A stretch of DNA of 64,000 bases from AC-32 sp035518635 (lineage in GTDB: Bacteria; Actinomycetota; Thermoleophilia; Gaiellales; Gaiellaceae). Positions 56,975 to 64,000 of this stretch are shown piece after piece. Position 1 is the stretch's first letter. Each line of letters opens with the position of its first letter. Under the pieces are notes generated by a model. That model worked only from the letters and a program-made list of their open reading frames with translations. It was not told where the DNA came from and did no database searches. Made by a program: the position numbers and the translations under genes. Where the stretch lies: the NCBI GenBank assembly GCA_035518635.1, contig DATIXI010000011.1:62001-126000 (forward strand), in the 5' to 3' direction.

Positions 56975-57003
56975 AATATCCTGGCTCGGCCTTCCCCTGT
57001 CAA
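56975..57003 (-). promoter_or_regulatory. Strong sigma-70-type promoter of the MIH operon
   Basis: On the minus strand TTGACA (57003-56998) and GATATT (56980-56975) are spaced by 17 bp. The -35 is perfect and the spacing ideal, which stands out in this GC-rich sequence. It begins 3 nt after the stop of the cyclase-STAND gene. Confidence 0.65.
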
Positions 57004-57005
57004 GG

Positions 57006-59861
57006 CTAGGAAGGGGCCCCGGAGTGCTCCTTCGCGAGCCGCCGGACCCGCTCGAACGACACCCGGTTCCCCTTCTTCTCGAAGCGGGCTGCGGCATCGG
57101 TGAATGCCTTTACCGCCTCGTCGCGGCGACCCGCGAGCGACAGCACCTCGGCAAGGTCGGAGAGCGCGTCGCCCTGGGTGTTGAGCAGGTCGGTCGCCTC
57201 GGCGATGCCCACCGCCTCCCGCGCGAGCGCCTCCGCTTCCTCGCAGTTGCCCCGCTCCGCCTCGACCTTCGCGCGGGTGCTCCGCCACAGCACATGAGAG
57301 ATCATGTCGTCGCGCGCCGCCGCCGCCTCGCTCGCGCGGCTGAAACGCTCCGCCTCGTCGTACTCACCGAGTGCGTGGAGTGCCTGTGCGAGGAACCCCG
57401 CGATCGTCGAGAGAAAGCCGCGCTCGCCCATGCGCTCGAGCGTCGCGTAGCTGTCGCGGAGCGTGGTCGCCGCCCTGTCCGCGTCGCCTGCGAGCATCTC
57501 GACGTAGAACGCCTCCTGGGCGTAGTTCGCGGCCCACACGGTGAGTCCGAGCTCCTCGATCGCCTGCATGCCCTCGGCCAGGAGCCTCCGGGCCACCTCG
57601 AACTCGCCCGTCATCGCTTCGAGCACTGCGCGGTCGATCGAGCAGAAGGCCCGGATCGCCGGGTCGCCGCCGGCCGTCTCGAGAAACTCCTTGCAGCGCG
57701 CGATCCCGTCCTGGACCGGAAGGGGGCCGAAGATCGCGCTGACCATCAGCCAGCCGATGCTCTCCGCCTTTTCCGCGCCGTAGTCCCCGTGCTCGGCGTA
57801 CGAAAGCGCGTTTCTCCATGCCTGCTCGGCACGTTCCATGCGGCCCATCACGCCACCCTCGACGCGGCCCACCAGGTTCCACGCCTGTGCGAGGGTGAAG
57901 TCGTCCCGAAGCTCCTCGGCGGCGCCCAGTGCTTCCCGTGCGTCGTCGAGGATGCCCTCGCTCTGCCCGCTCAGCGCCCGAAGCGTGCACAGCCCGAGCA
58001 GCGCGCGCGCCGGTCGTCGGTCGCTGAGCTCGAACGCGTCCTCGAGCGCGCGCCGGCCCTCGGCGACGTACCCGCGGGTCGACCAGAAGCTCCAGAGCGC
58101 GGTCACGAGGCGCAGCATCAGCTCGCCGTCCCCCGTCTCGCGGGCAAACCTGATCGCCGCGCGCAGGTTCGCGTTGTCGTCGTCGAGCCTCGCGAACAGT
58201 GCAGGCTGGTCGCCGGTTCTTGACTCGAGATCGAGCCGCTCCGCCTCCTCCGCGTACCAGCATGCATGGCGCCGCCGCGCCTCGCCCGATGCCTCGAGGA
58301 GCTCGAGCGCGTACTCGCGGATCGTCTCCAGCATCCAGAACCGGGGCTCTCCGTCGGAGTCGGCGCGGCGGCGCAGGAGGCTCTTCTCGACGAGCGAGCC
58401 GAGGCCGTCGAGGACGTCGGTCCCGAGTGACCCGTCCGGATCGCAGAGCGCCTCCGCGGCCTCGAGCCGGCAGCCGCCGACGAACGAGCCGAGCCGCGCG
58501 AACAGCACCTTCTCGTCCTCGAGCAGGAGGTCGTGGCTCCACTCGATCGTCCCGCGCAGCGTGCGCTGCCGCTCGTCGAGATCCTGGGCGCCGCCGGTCA
58601 AGAGCTTCAACCGCTGGTCGAGCCGGCGCATGAGCGCGGCCGGCGTGAGCACGCGGACGCGCGGCGCGGCGAGCTCGATCGCGAGCGGGAGCCCGTCGAG
58701 CCGGACGCAGATCTCCGCGACCGCCTCCGCGTTTTCCGGCGTGAGCTCGAAGTCCGCCGCCGCGGCGCGGGCCCGCTCGACGAAGAGCCTGACGGCCTCG
58801 GACTCCTCCACTGGCGTTCCGTTGCCGTTCGGCAGCGCGAGCGGCGGCACCGCGTACGTGCGCTCCCCCGAGAGGTGGAGCGGCGTCCGGCTCGTCGCCA
58901 GCACCCGAAGGCCGGGAGCCGACGCGAGCAGCCCCGAGATCGCCGGCGCGGCCGCGATCACGTGCTCGAGGTTGTCGAGGAGCAGCAGCAGCTCCTTGTC
59001 GCGCACGTAGTCCGTCAGGGTCTCGAGCATCGTCTCGCCGGGGTACTCGCGCAGGCCGAGCGTCCGGGCCATCGTCGGCACGACGAGCTCCCAGTCTCGG
59101 ACCGGCGAGAGCGACACGAAGAAGACGCCGTTGGGGAAGCGCTCGATCGCCTCCGCGGCGAGCTGGAGCGCGAGCCGTGTCTTCCCGGCGCCGCCCGTCC
59201 CGGTGAGCGTGAGGATGCGCAGGTCCTCGCGGACGAGCAGCTCCTCCGCCTCCGCCAGCTCGCGCTCGCGGCCGATGAACGCGTTCGGGAGCGCGGGGAG
59301 GTTCGTCGGCCGGTTGTCGAGCGTGTTCAGCGGCGGGAACTCACCGGGCAGGCCCTCGATCTCGAGCTGGTACAGGTGCTGCGGGCCCGTGAGGTCCTTG
59401 AGCCGGTGCTCGCCGAGGTCGCGAAGGTGGACGCCGTCCTCGAGGAGCGCGCGGGTCGACTCCGAGACGATCACTTGCCCGCCGTGCGCGGCCGCCATCA
59501 CGCGCGCGCCGTGGTGGACGTCGAGCCCCACGTAGCGGTCGCCGATCAGGCGCGGCTCGCCGGTGTGGAGGCCCATGCGGACCCGGATCTCGTAGTCGTC
59601 CGGCCAGTCGTGGCCTGCGAGGGCCCGCTGGGCGTCAGAGGCGCCGGCAACCGCGTCCTTCGCGGAGGCGAACGTGGCGAAGAACGAGTCCGCGAGCATG
59701 TCGACCTCGTACCCGTTGTGCCTGGCGAACGCCTCCCGGATCAGGTCGCGGTGCGTCGCCAGCAGCTCGGCGTAGGCCTCACCCGAGCGCTGCAGCAGCC
59801 GGGTCGAGCCCTCGATGTCGCCGAACACGAGTGTGACCGTGCCGCTGGGTGCTTCGGCCAT
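57006..59861 (-). CDS. Cyclase-STAND ATPase-TPR regulator
   Basis: A 951-residue multidomain protein. Residues about 1-170 are a class III nucleotide cyclase domain (LVFGDIEGSTRLLQ; DMLADSFFATF; MGLHTGEPRLIG). Residues about 195-500 are an NB-ARC/STAND ATPase (LTGTGGAGKTRLALQLA, LLLLDNLEHV, VLATSRTPLHLSGER, GLPLAIELAA). The rest is TPR-like. Such proteins are common signalling hubs in Actinobacteria. It lies directly upstream of the MIH operon on the same strand and might regulate it. A GATACT box stands 9 nt before the ATG. Confidence 0.9.
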   Translation of the reverse strand: MAEAPSGTVTLVFGDIEGSTRLLQRSGEAYAELLATHRDLIREAFARHNGYEVDMLADSFFATFASAKDAVAGASDAQRALAGHDWPDDYEIRVRMGLHTGEPRLIGDRYVGLDVHHGARVMAAAHGGQVIVSESTRALLEDGVHLRDLGEHRLKDLTGPQHLYQLEIEGLPGEFPPLNTLDNRPTNLPALPNAFIGRERELAEAEELLVREDLRILTLTGTGGAGKTRLALQLAAEAIERFPNGVFFVSLSPVRDWELVVPTMARTLGLREYPGETMLETLTDYVRDKELLLLLDNLEHVIAAAPAISGLLASAPGLRVLATSRTPLHLSGERTYAVPPLALPNGNGTPVEESEAVRLFVERARAAAADFELTPENAEAVAEICVRLDGLPLAIELAAPRVRVLTPAALMRRLDQRLKLLTGGAQDLDERQRTLRGTIEWSHDLLLEDEKVLFARLGSFVGGCRLEAAEALCDPDGSLGTDVLDGLGSLVEKSLLRRRADSDGEPRFWMLETIREYALELLEASGEARRRHACWYAEEAERLDLESRTGDQPALFARLDDDNANLRAAIRFARETGDGELMLRLVTALWSFWSTRGYVAEGRRALEDAFELSDRRPARALLGLCTLRALSGQSEGILDDAREALGAAEELRDDFTLAQAWNLVGRVEGGVMGRMERAEQAWRNALSYAEHGDYGAEKAESIGWLMVSAIFGPLPVQDGIARCKEFLETAGGDPAIRAFCSIDRAVLEAMTGEFEVARRLLAEGMQAIEELGLTVWAANYAQEAFYVEMLAGDADRAATTLRDSYATLERMGERGFLSTIAGFLAQALHALGEYDEAERFSRASEAAAARDDMISHVLWRSTRAKVEAERGNCEEAEALAREAVGIAEATDLLNTQGDALSDLAEVLSLAGRRDEAVKAFTDAAARFEKKGNRVSFERVRRLAKEHSGAPS

Positions 59862-59870
59862 GTCGCGCGA

Positions 59871-59876
59871 AGTATC
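59871..59876 (-). promoter_or_regulatory. -10 box of the cyclase-STAND gene
   Basis: GATACT on the minus strand, 9 nt before ATG 59861; touches the stop of the P-loop kinase gene. Confidence 0.4.
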
Positions 59877-60400
59877 TAGGGGCAACGGCTTTCGAGCCAG
59901 GCGCGCGCCTCCTCGACCGAGCGCAGCCGGACGAAGCGTGGGTCGCCCGCGAACTGCTTCGGCCACTCCTGCCGGTGGCGGAAGTGCCCCCGCGCCATCC
60001 ACGCAAACAGCGACTCGCGGCCCCACATCGCCGTGCGCCAGCTCTCCTTGTTGCCGCTCCACAGCTCGACGTCGCCGCGAATCCGCTCGTCGGTGCGGCG
60101 CCAGAGCCGCCGAAACTTGAGGAGGAACGGCAGGTCGAGCCAGACGATCGTGTCCGCCGCGCCCAGTACCAGGTCGCCGAGCTTGCCCTCGTAGTTTCCG
60201 TCGATCACCCATCCCTCGGGAACGGCGTCCATGGCGTCCCGAACGCGCGCGCGGAACTCCTCGTCGGTCGGCTCGGTCCAGTTCGGCCCATGGTGAAGCG
60301 CGTCGAGCTCCACGTACGGGAGGTCGAGCCGTCGTGCTGCTTCGGCGGCGAAGGTCGACTTGCCCGAGCCCGATGTGCCCTTGACGTTGATGCGCCTCAC
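59876..60400 (-). CDS. P-loop adenylate-kinase-like protein
   Basis: A 174-residue nucleotide-binding protein of the adenylate kinase-like (FlaR/topology-modulation) group. Walker A is INVKGTSGSGKSTFA, followed by VELDALHHGPNWTEP and EGWVIDGNYEGKLGD, both typical of the group. The LID-like part is Arg/Trp-rich (FRRLWRRTDERIRGD). The true substrate is not known. GTG 60400 gives the family start. It is divergent from lhr across 40 bp. Confidence 0.85.
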   Translation of the reverse strand: MRRINVKGTSGSGKSTFAAEAARRLDLPYVELDALHHGPNWTEPTDEEFRARVRDAMDAVPEGWVIDGNYEGKLGDLVLGAADTIVWLDLPFLLKFRRLWRRTDERIRGDVELWSGNKESWRTAMWGRESLFAWMARGHFRHRQEWPKQFAGDPRFVRLRSVEEARAWLESRCP

Positions 60401-60428
60401 GGCAGGACATCCTCGCGCGTGGCGCTGC

Positions 60429-60434
60429 TACCGT
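60429..60434 (+). promoter_or_regulatory. -10 box of lhr
   Basis: TACCGT, 6 nt before GTG 60441. Confidence 0.4.
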
Positions 60435-60440
60435 CGAGGC

Positions 60441-63400
60441 GTGGCGCGGACGGGCGATCCGCTGGCGGTCTTCTCCGCGGGGACGCGGGCCTGGTTCGAG
60501 GCGGCCTTCGCCGGGCCGACGCCCGCCCAGGCGCTCGGCTGGCCGGCGATCGCGAGCGCCAGGCACACGCTGATCCAGGCACCGACCGGCTCGGGCAAGA
60601 CGCTCGCCGCCTTCCTCTACGGGATCGACCAGCTCGACCCGGAGCCGGGCCAGGGCCTGCGCCTCCTGTACGTCTCGCCGCTGAAGGCATTGAACTACGA
60701 CATCGAGCGCAACCTGCGCGGTCCGCTCGCCGGGCTCGAGTCGAAGCTGCGCGTGGCCGTCCGCACGGGCGACACGCCGCAGAAAGAGCGCGCGGCGATG
60801 CTGCGCGAGCCGCCGGACATCCTGATCACGACCCCCGAGTCGCTCTTTCTCCTCCTCACCTCGCGCGCCCGCGAGATCCTGCGGCCGGTCCGGACGCTGA
60901 TCCTGGACGAGGTGCACGCGGTCGCCGGCACGAAGCGCGGAGCCCACCTCACGCTCAGCGTCGAGCGCCTGGACCGCCTCACCGGGGAGCCGGTCCAGCG
61001 GATCGGCCTCTCTGCGACCCAGCGCCCGCTCGAGGAGATCGGGCGCTTCGTCTCCGGCGCGCGCGAGATCGAGCTCGTTGACGCGGGCCGGGCGAAGGAG
61101 CTCGACCTGACCGTCGTCGTGCCCCTCGAGGACATGCGCGAGCCGGAAGAGCAGCAGTCGATCTGGCCCTCGATCTACCCGGAGATCCTCGAGCTCGTCC
61201 GCGCGCACCGCTCGACGATCGTCTTCGTCAACAACCGGCGACTCGCCGAGCGCCTCGCGCTCCGCCTCAACGACCTCGCCGAGGAGGAGATCGCGCGCGC
61301 CCACCACGGCTCGCTCGCCCGCGAGCAGCGGGTCGAGGTCGAGGAGCTCTTGAAGAAGGGCGAGATCCCCTGCCTCGTGGCCACCTCGTCGCTCGAGCTC
61401 GGGATCGACATGGGTGCGGTCGACCTCGTCGTGCAGGTCGAGTCGCCCAAGTCGGTCGCGCGAGGGCTGCAGCGGATCGGGCGGGCCGGCCACGAGCTGG
61501 GCGCGGTCTCGAAGGGGCGGATCTTCCCGAAGTTCCGCGCCGACCTGCTCGAGTCGGCCGTGGTGGCGCGGCGGATGCTCGACGGCGCGATCGAGGAGAC
61601 GTCGATCCCGCGCAACCCGCTGGACGTGCTCGCGCAGCAGATCGTCGCGATCTGCGCCGACGAGGAGATCGCGGTCGACGACCTCCACGCGCTCGTGCGC
61701 GGCGCCTATCCGTTCGCCGACCTCTCGCGCGTCCAGCTCGAGAACGTGCTCGACATGCTCGACGGCCGCTACCCGTCGGACGAGTTCGCCGAGCTGCGGG
61801 CACGGGTGGTCTGGGACCGCACGGCCGGGGTCGTGCGCGGGCGGCAGGGGGCGCGCCGGCTCGCCGTGACGAACGCGGGCACGATCCCCGACCGCGGCCT
61901 CTTCGGTGTCCACTTGGTCGACGGCGGCGGGCGGGTCGGCGAGCTCGACGAGGAGATGGTGTACGAGGCGCGGGCGGGGCAGACGTTCCTGCTCGGCGCC
62001 TCCACGTGGCGGATCGAGGAGATCACGCGCGACCGCGTGCTCGTCTCGCCGGCTCCTGGCGTGCCGGGCGCGGTGCCGTTCTGGAAGGGCGAAGGCGTCG
62101 GCCGCCCGTACGAGCTGGGCGAGGCGATCGGTGCGACCTCGCGCGAGCTCGCGGCGCTGCCCGAGGAGAAGGCGGTCGAGCGGCTGCGCGACGAGCACCG
62201 GCTCGACGAGCAGGCCGCCCGCAACCTGGTCACGTTCCTGGCTGAGCAGCAGGCCGCCACGGGCGCCGTCCCGTCCGACCGGACGATCGTGGTCGAGCGC
62301 TTCCGCGACGAGATCGGCGACTGGCGGCTCTGCATCCTGACGCCGTTCGGCGGCCGAGTGCACGCGCCGTGGGCGCTGGCGCTGGGCGCGCGGCTGCGCG
62401 AGTCGCTCGGGCTCGAGACGCAGGCGATCTGGTCGGACGACGGGATCGCGATCCACCTCCCCGACGCGGACGCGGCGCCGCCGATCGACGACGTGCTGCT
62501 CGATCCCGAGGCCGTCGAGGAGCTCGTAACGCAGGAGCTCGGCGACACGGCGCTGTTCGGCGCGCGCTTCCGCGAGAACGCGGGCCGGGCGCTGCTGATC
62601 CCGCGGCGCCGCCCGGGCGAGCGCACGCCGCTCTGGCAGCAGCGGCTCAAGGCCCAGTCGCTGCTGCAGGTCGCGCGCCGGTACCCCGCGTTCCCGGTCG
62701 TGCTCGAGACCTACCGCGAGTGCCTGCAGGACGTCTTCGACCTTCCGGCCCTGAAGCAGCTGCTGCGGGGCCTGCACACGCGGCAGATCGACCTCGTCGA
62801 CGTCGAGACGCTCTCGGCCTCGCCGTACGCTGCCTCACTGCTCTTCGACTACGTCGCGAACTACATGTACGAGGACGACACGCCCGCCGCCGAGCGCCGG
62901 GCGCAGGCGCTCTCGCTCGACCGCGACCTGCTGCGGGAGCTGCTCGGCCAGGAGGAGCTGCGCGACCTGATCGATCCCGGCGCGCTGGCCGAGGTCGAGC
63001 AGCAGCTGCGCGGGAACGCGCGGACTCCTGACGAGCTCCATGATCTCCTGCGCAGGCGCGGCGACCTCGCCGACGGCGAGTACGACGAGGAGCTCGCGGA
63101 GCCGCTGGTCGCAGAGCGCCGCGCGGTGCACGTCCGGGTCGGAAGCGAGCGCCGCCTGATCGCCGCAGAGGACGCCGGGCGCTACCGGGACGCGGTCGGA
63201 GCGATGCCGCCGGGCGGGCTGCCGGAGGTCTTCCTCGAGGCGGGGGAAGAGCCGCTCCACTCGCTCGTCCGCCGCTTCGCGCGCACGCGCGGGCCGTTCA
63301 CCACCGCCGAGGCGAGCGCGCGCTTCGGGCGCGACGTCGAGCCGGTCCTGCGCGACCTCGAGCGCCGCAACGAGCTGGTTCGCGGCGAGCTGCGGCCGGG

Positions 63401-64000
63401 CGGGACGGAGCGCGAGTGGTGCGACCCGGAGGTCCTGCGCCGGCTCCGCCGCGCCTCGCTCGCAGCGCTGCGGCGTGAGGTCGAGCCCGCCGAGCAGGCG
63501 GCGTTCGGCCGCTTCCTGCCCAGCTGGCACGGGATCGACAGGCGAGCCACGCTGCGCGAGGCGCTCGTCCCGCTGCAGGGTCTCGCGCTGCCGGTTGCGC
63601 TCTGGGAGTCGGACGTCCTCCGGCGCCGCGTTCCGGGCTACCGGCCGGAGCAGCTCGACGCGCTCTGCGCCTCGGGCGAGGTCGTCTGGGTCGGCGCAGG
63701 GCTCGACCGGGTCGCCGTGTACTTCCGCGAGGATGCGCCTGCGCTCGGGCCGCCGCCCGCCGCCGACCGTCCGGAGCGCGAGGTGCACGAGCGCCTGCGC
63801 GCCGCGCTCTCCCGGAGCGCGCTGTTCTGGCACGACCTGCTCGCCGACACCGGGCTCGAGGCCGAAGAGGCGCTCCCTGCGCTCTGGGACCTCGTCTGGG
63901 CGGGCGAGGTGACGAACGACGCGTGGACGCCGCTCCGCGCCGGTCGCCGCTATCAGGCGCAGGCCCGGGCCGAGCGGGCGCGACCGCGCCGCTTCTCGCG
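60441..64000 (+). CDS. lhr: Lhr-type ATP-dependent DNA helicase, 3' end cut by window
   Basis: A large SF2 helicase of the Lhr family, DNA-damage-related in mycobacteria. Starting at GTG 60441: HTLIQAPTGSGKTLAAFLYG (Walker A), LLYVSPLKALNYDIERNL, LITTPESLFLLL, LILDEVHAVAG (Walker B), RIGLSATQRPLEEI and, in RecA2, VATSSLELGIDMGAVDLVVQ and ARGLQRIGRAGH. The Lhr core winged-helix domain follows, then the long C-terminal region. 1186 residues are visible and the frame is open at the window edge, as expected for a protein of about 1450. Confidence 0.92.
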   Translation, partial: MARTGDPLAVFSAGTRAWFEAAFAGPTPAQALGWPAIASARHTLIQAPTGSGKTLAAFLYGIDQLDPEPGQGLRLLYVSPLKALNYDIERNLRGPLAGLESKLRVAVRTGDTPQKERAAMLREPPDILITTPESLFLLLTSRAREILRPVRTLILDEVHAVAGTKRGAHLTLSVERLDRLTGEPVQRIGLSATQRPLEEIGRFVSGAREIELVDAGRAKELDLTVVVPLEDMREPEEQQSIWPSIYPEILELVRAHRSTIVFVNNRRLAERLALRLNDLAEEEIARAHHGSLAREQRVEVEELLKKGEIPCLVATSSLELGIDMGAVDLVVQVESPKSVARGLQRIGRAGHELGAVSKGRIFPKFRADLLESAVVARRMLDGAIEETSIPRNPLDVLAQQIVAICADEEIAVDDLHALVRGAYPFADLSRVQLENVLDMLDGRYPSDEFAELRARVVWDRTAGVVRGRQGARRLAVTNAGTIPDRGLFGVHLVDGGGRVGELDEEMVYEARAGQTFLLGASTWRIEEITRDRVLVSPAPGVPGAVPFWKGEGVGRPYELGEAIGATSRELAALPEEKAVERLRDEHRLDEQAARNLVTFLAEQQAATGAVPSDRTIVVERFRDEIGDWRLCILTPFGGRVHAPWALALGARLRESLGLETQAIWSDDGIAIHLPDADAAPPIDDVLLDPEAVEELVTQELGDTALFGARFRENAGRALLIPRRRPGERTPLWQQRLKAQSLLQVARRYPAFPVVLETYRECLQDVFDLPALKQLLRGLHTRQIDLVDVETLSASPYAASLLFDYVANYMYEDDTPAAERRAQALSLDRDLLRELLGQEELRDLIDPGALAEVEQQLRGNARTPDELHDLLRRRGDLADGEYDEELAEPLVAERRAVHVRVGSERRLIAAEDAGRYRDAVGAMPPGGLPEVFLEAGEEPLHSLVRRFARTRGPFTTAEASARFGRDVEPVLRDLERRNELVRGELRPGGTEREWCDPEVLRRLRRASLAALRREVEPAEQAAFGRFLPSWHGIDRRATLREALVPLQGLALPVALWESDVLRRRVPGYRPEQLDALCASGEVVWVGAGLDRVAVYFREDAPALGPPPAADRPEREVHERLRAALSRSALFWHDLLADTGLEAEEALPALWDLVWAGEVTNDAWTPLRAGRRYQAQARAERARPRRFS

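Noticed and set aside
57006..62777. A very long open frame on the minus strand running from the cyclase-STAND gene through the antisense of lhr
   Set aside because: Only 57006-59861 shows protein-family motifs. The upstream part is antisense to lhr with Arg/Asp/Glu-biased composition typical of frame shadows in GC-rich DNA.
1..64000. tRNA, rRNA, CRISPR arrays, insertion sequences, prophage or replication origin
   Set aside because: Reading both strands gave no cloverleaf with a proper T-arm, no regularly spaced repeat array, no transposase or integrase and no DnaA-box cluster. A dedicated scan could still find a divergent tRNA.

Overview
This 64 kb window is a gene-dense, very GC-rich bacterial chromosome segment. 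GTG starts dominate, many genes overlap by 4 nt, and many start codons sit 6-9 nt behind a TANNNT -10 box. The gene content points to an actinobacterium: a CysO/CysM/Mec cysteine route, FtsB-DUF501 beside enolase, a mycothiol-type ArsC and a Gram-positive-type SOS box. The style suggests a deep lineage such as Thermoleophilia/Gaiellales, but this is inference. I found no rRNA, tRNA, CRISPR array, transposase or prophage. The dispersed elements I see are short palindromic repeats.

Layout. 1-11 kb is housekeeping: a cut aminotransferase, rplY, pth, mfd, a PpiC lipoprotein, mazG, eno, pyk, ftsB and DUF501. 11-21 kb holds small membrane proteins, an HTH-receiver fusion, GDPD, an L,D-transpeptidase, a TlpA/CcmH/CcdA thioredox set, a glycosyltransferase, DUF309, a Rieske protein, a ferredoxin and a flavoprotein. 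21-28 kb carries a NarL-type two-component pair, an ECF sigma factor with a membrane partner, a radical SAM gene under an apparent SOS box, an MBL hydrolase and CorC. 28-32 kb is a complete sulfur-carrier cysteine operon (moeZ-cysO-cysM-mec). 32-44 kb has rpoD, a dipeptidase, an HD protein, the phosphate regulon (divergent phoP-like/phoR-like, divergent pstS/pstCAB-phoU) and then an arsenic operon. 44-54 kb is catabolic and accessory: a cyclase, an amidohydrolase, a DUF2182/DUF1326/GST set, an acyl-CoA dehydrogenase, twin methyltransferases and a stand-alone LigD-type polymerase. 54-57 kb contains the most unusual locus. 57-64 kb holds a cyclase-STAND regulator, a P-loop kinase and a truncated Lhr helicase.

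Most interesting points. (1) A minus-strand operon with its own near-consensus promoter encodes two homologous 71-residue proteins that both end in Met-Ile-His, then a haem-oxygenase-like diiron oxidase and a decayed GMC oxidoreductase. It looks like an undescribed peptide-modification system. (2) The sulfur carrier CysO continues 11 residues beyond its essential Gly-Gly, and the extra residues are encoded by a dispersed palindromic repeat. The same operon encodes a JAMM protease that could trim it. (3) That repeat also lies in frame inside mfd, a flavoprotein gene and a dipeptidase gene. A second, roughly 85-bp double-hairpin repeat occurs twice between genes.
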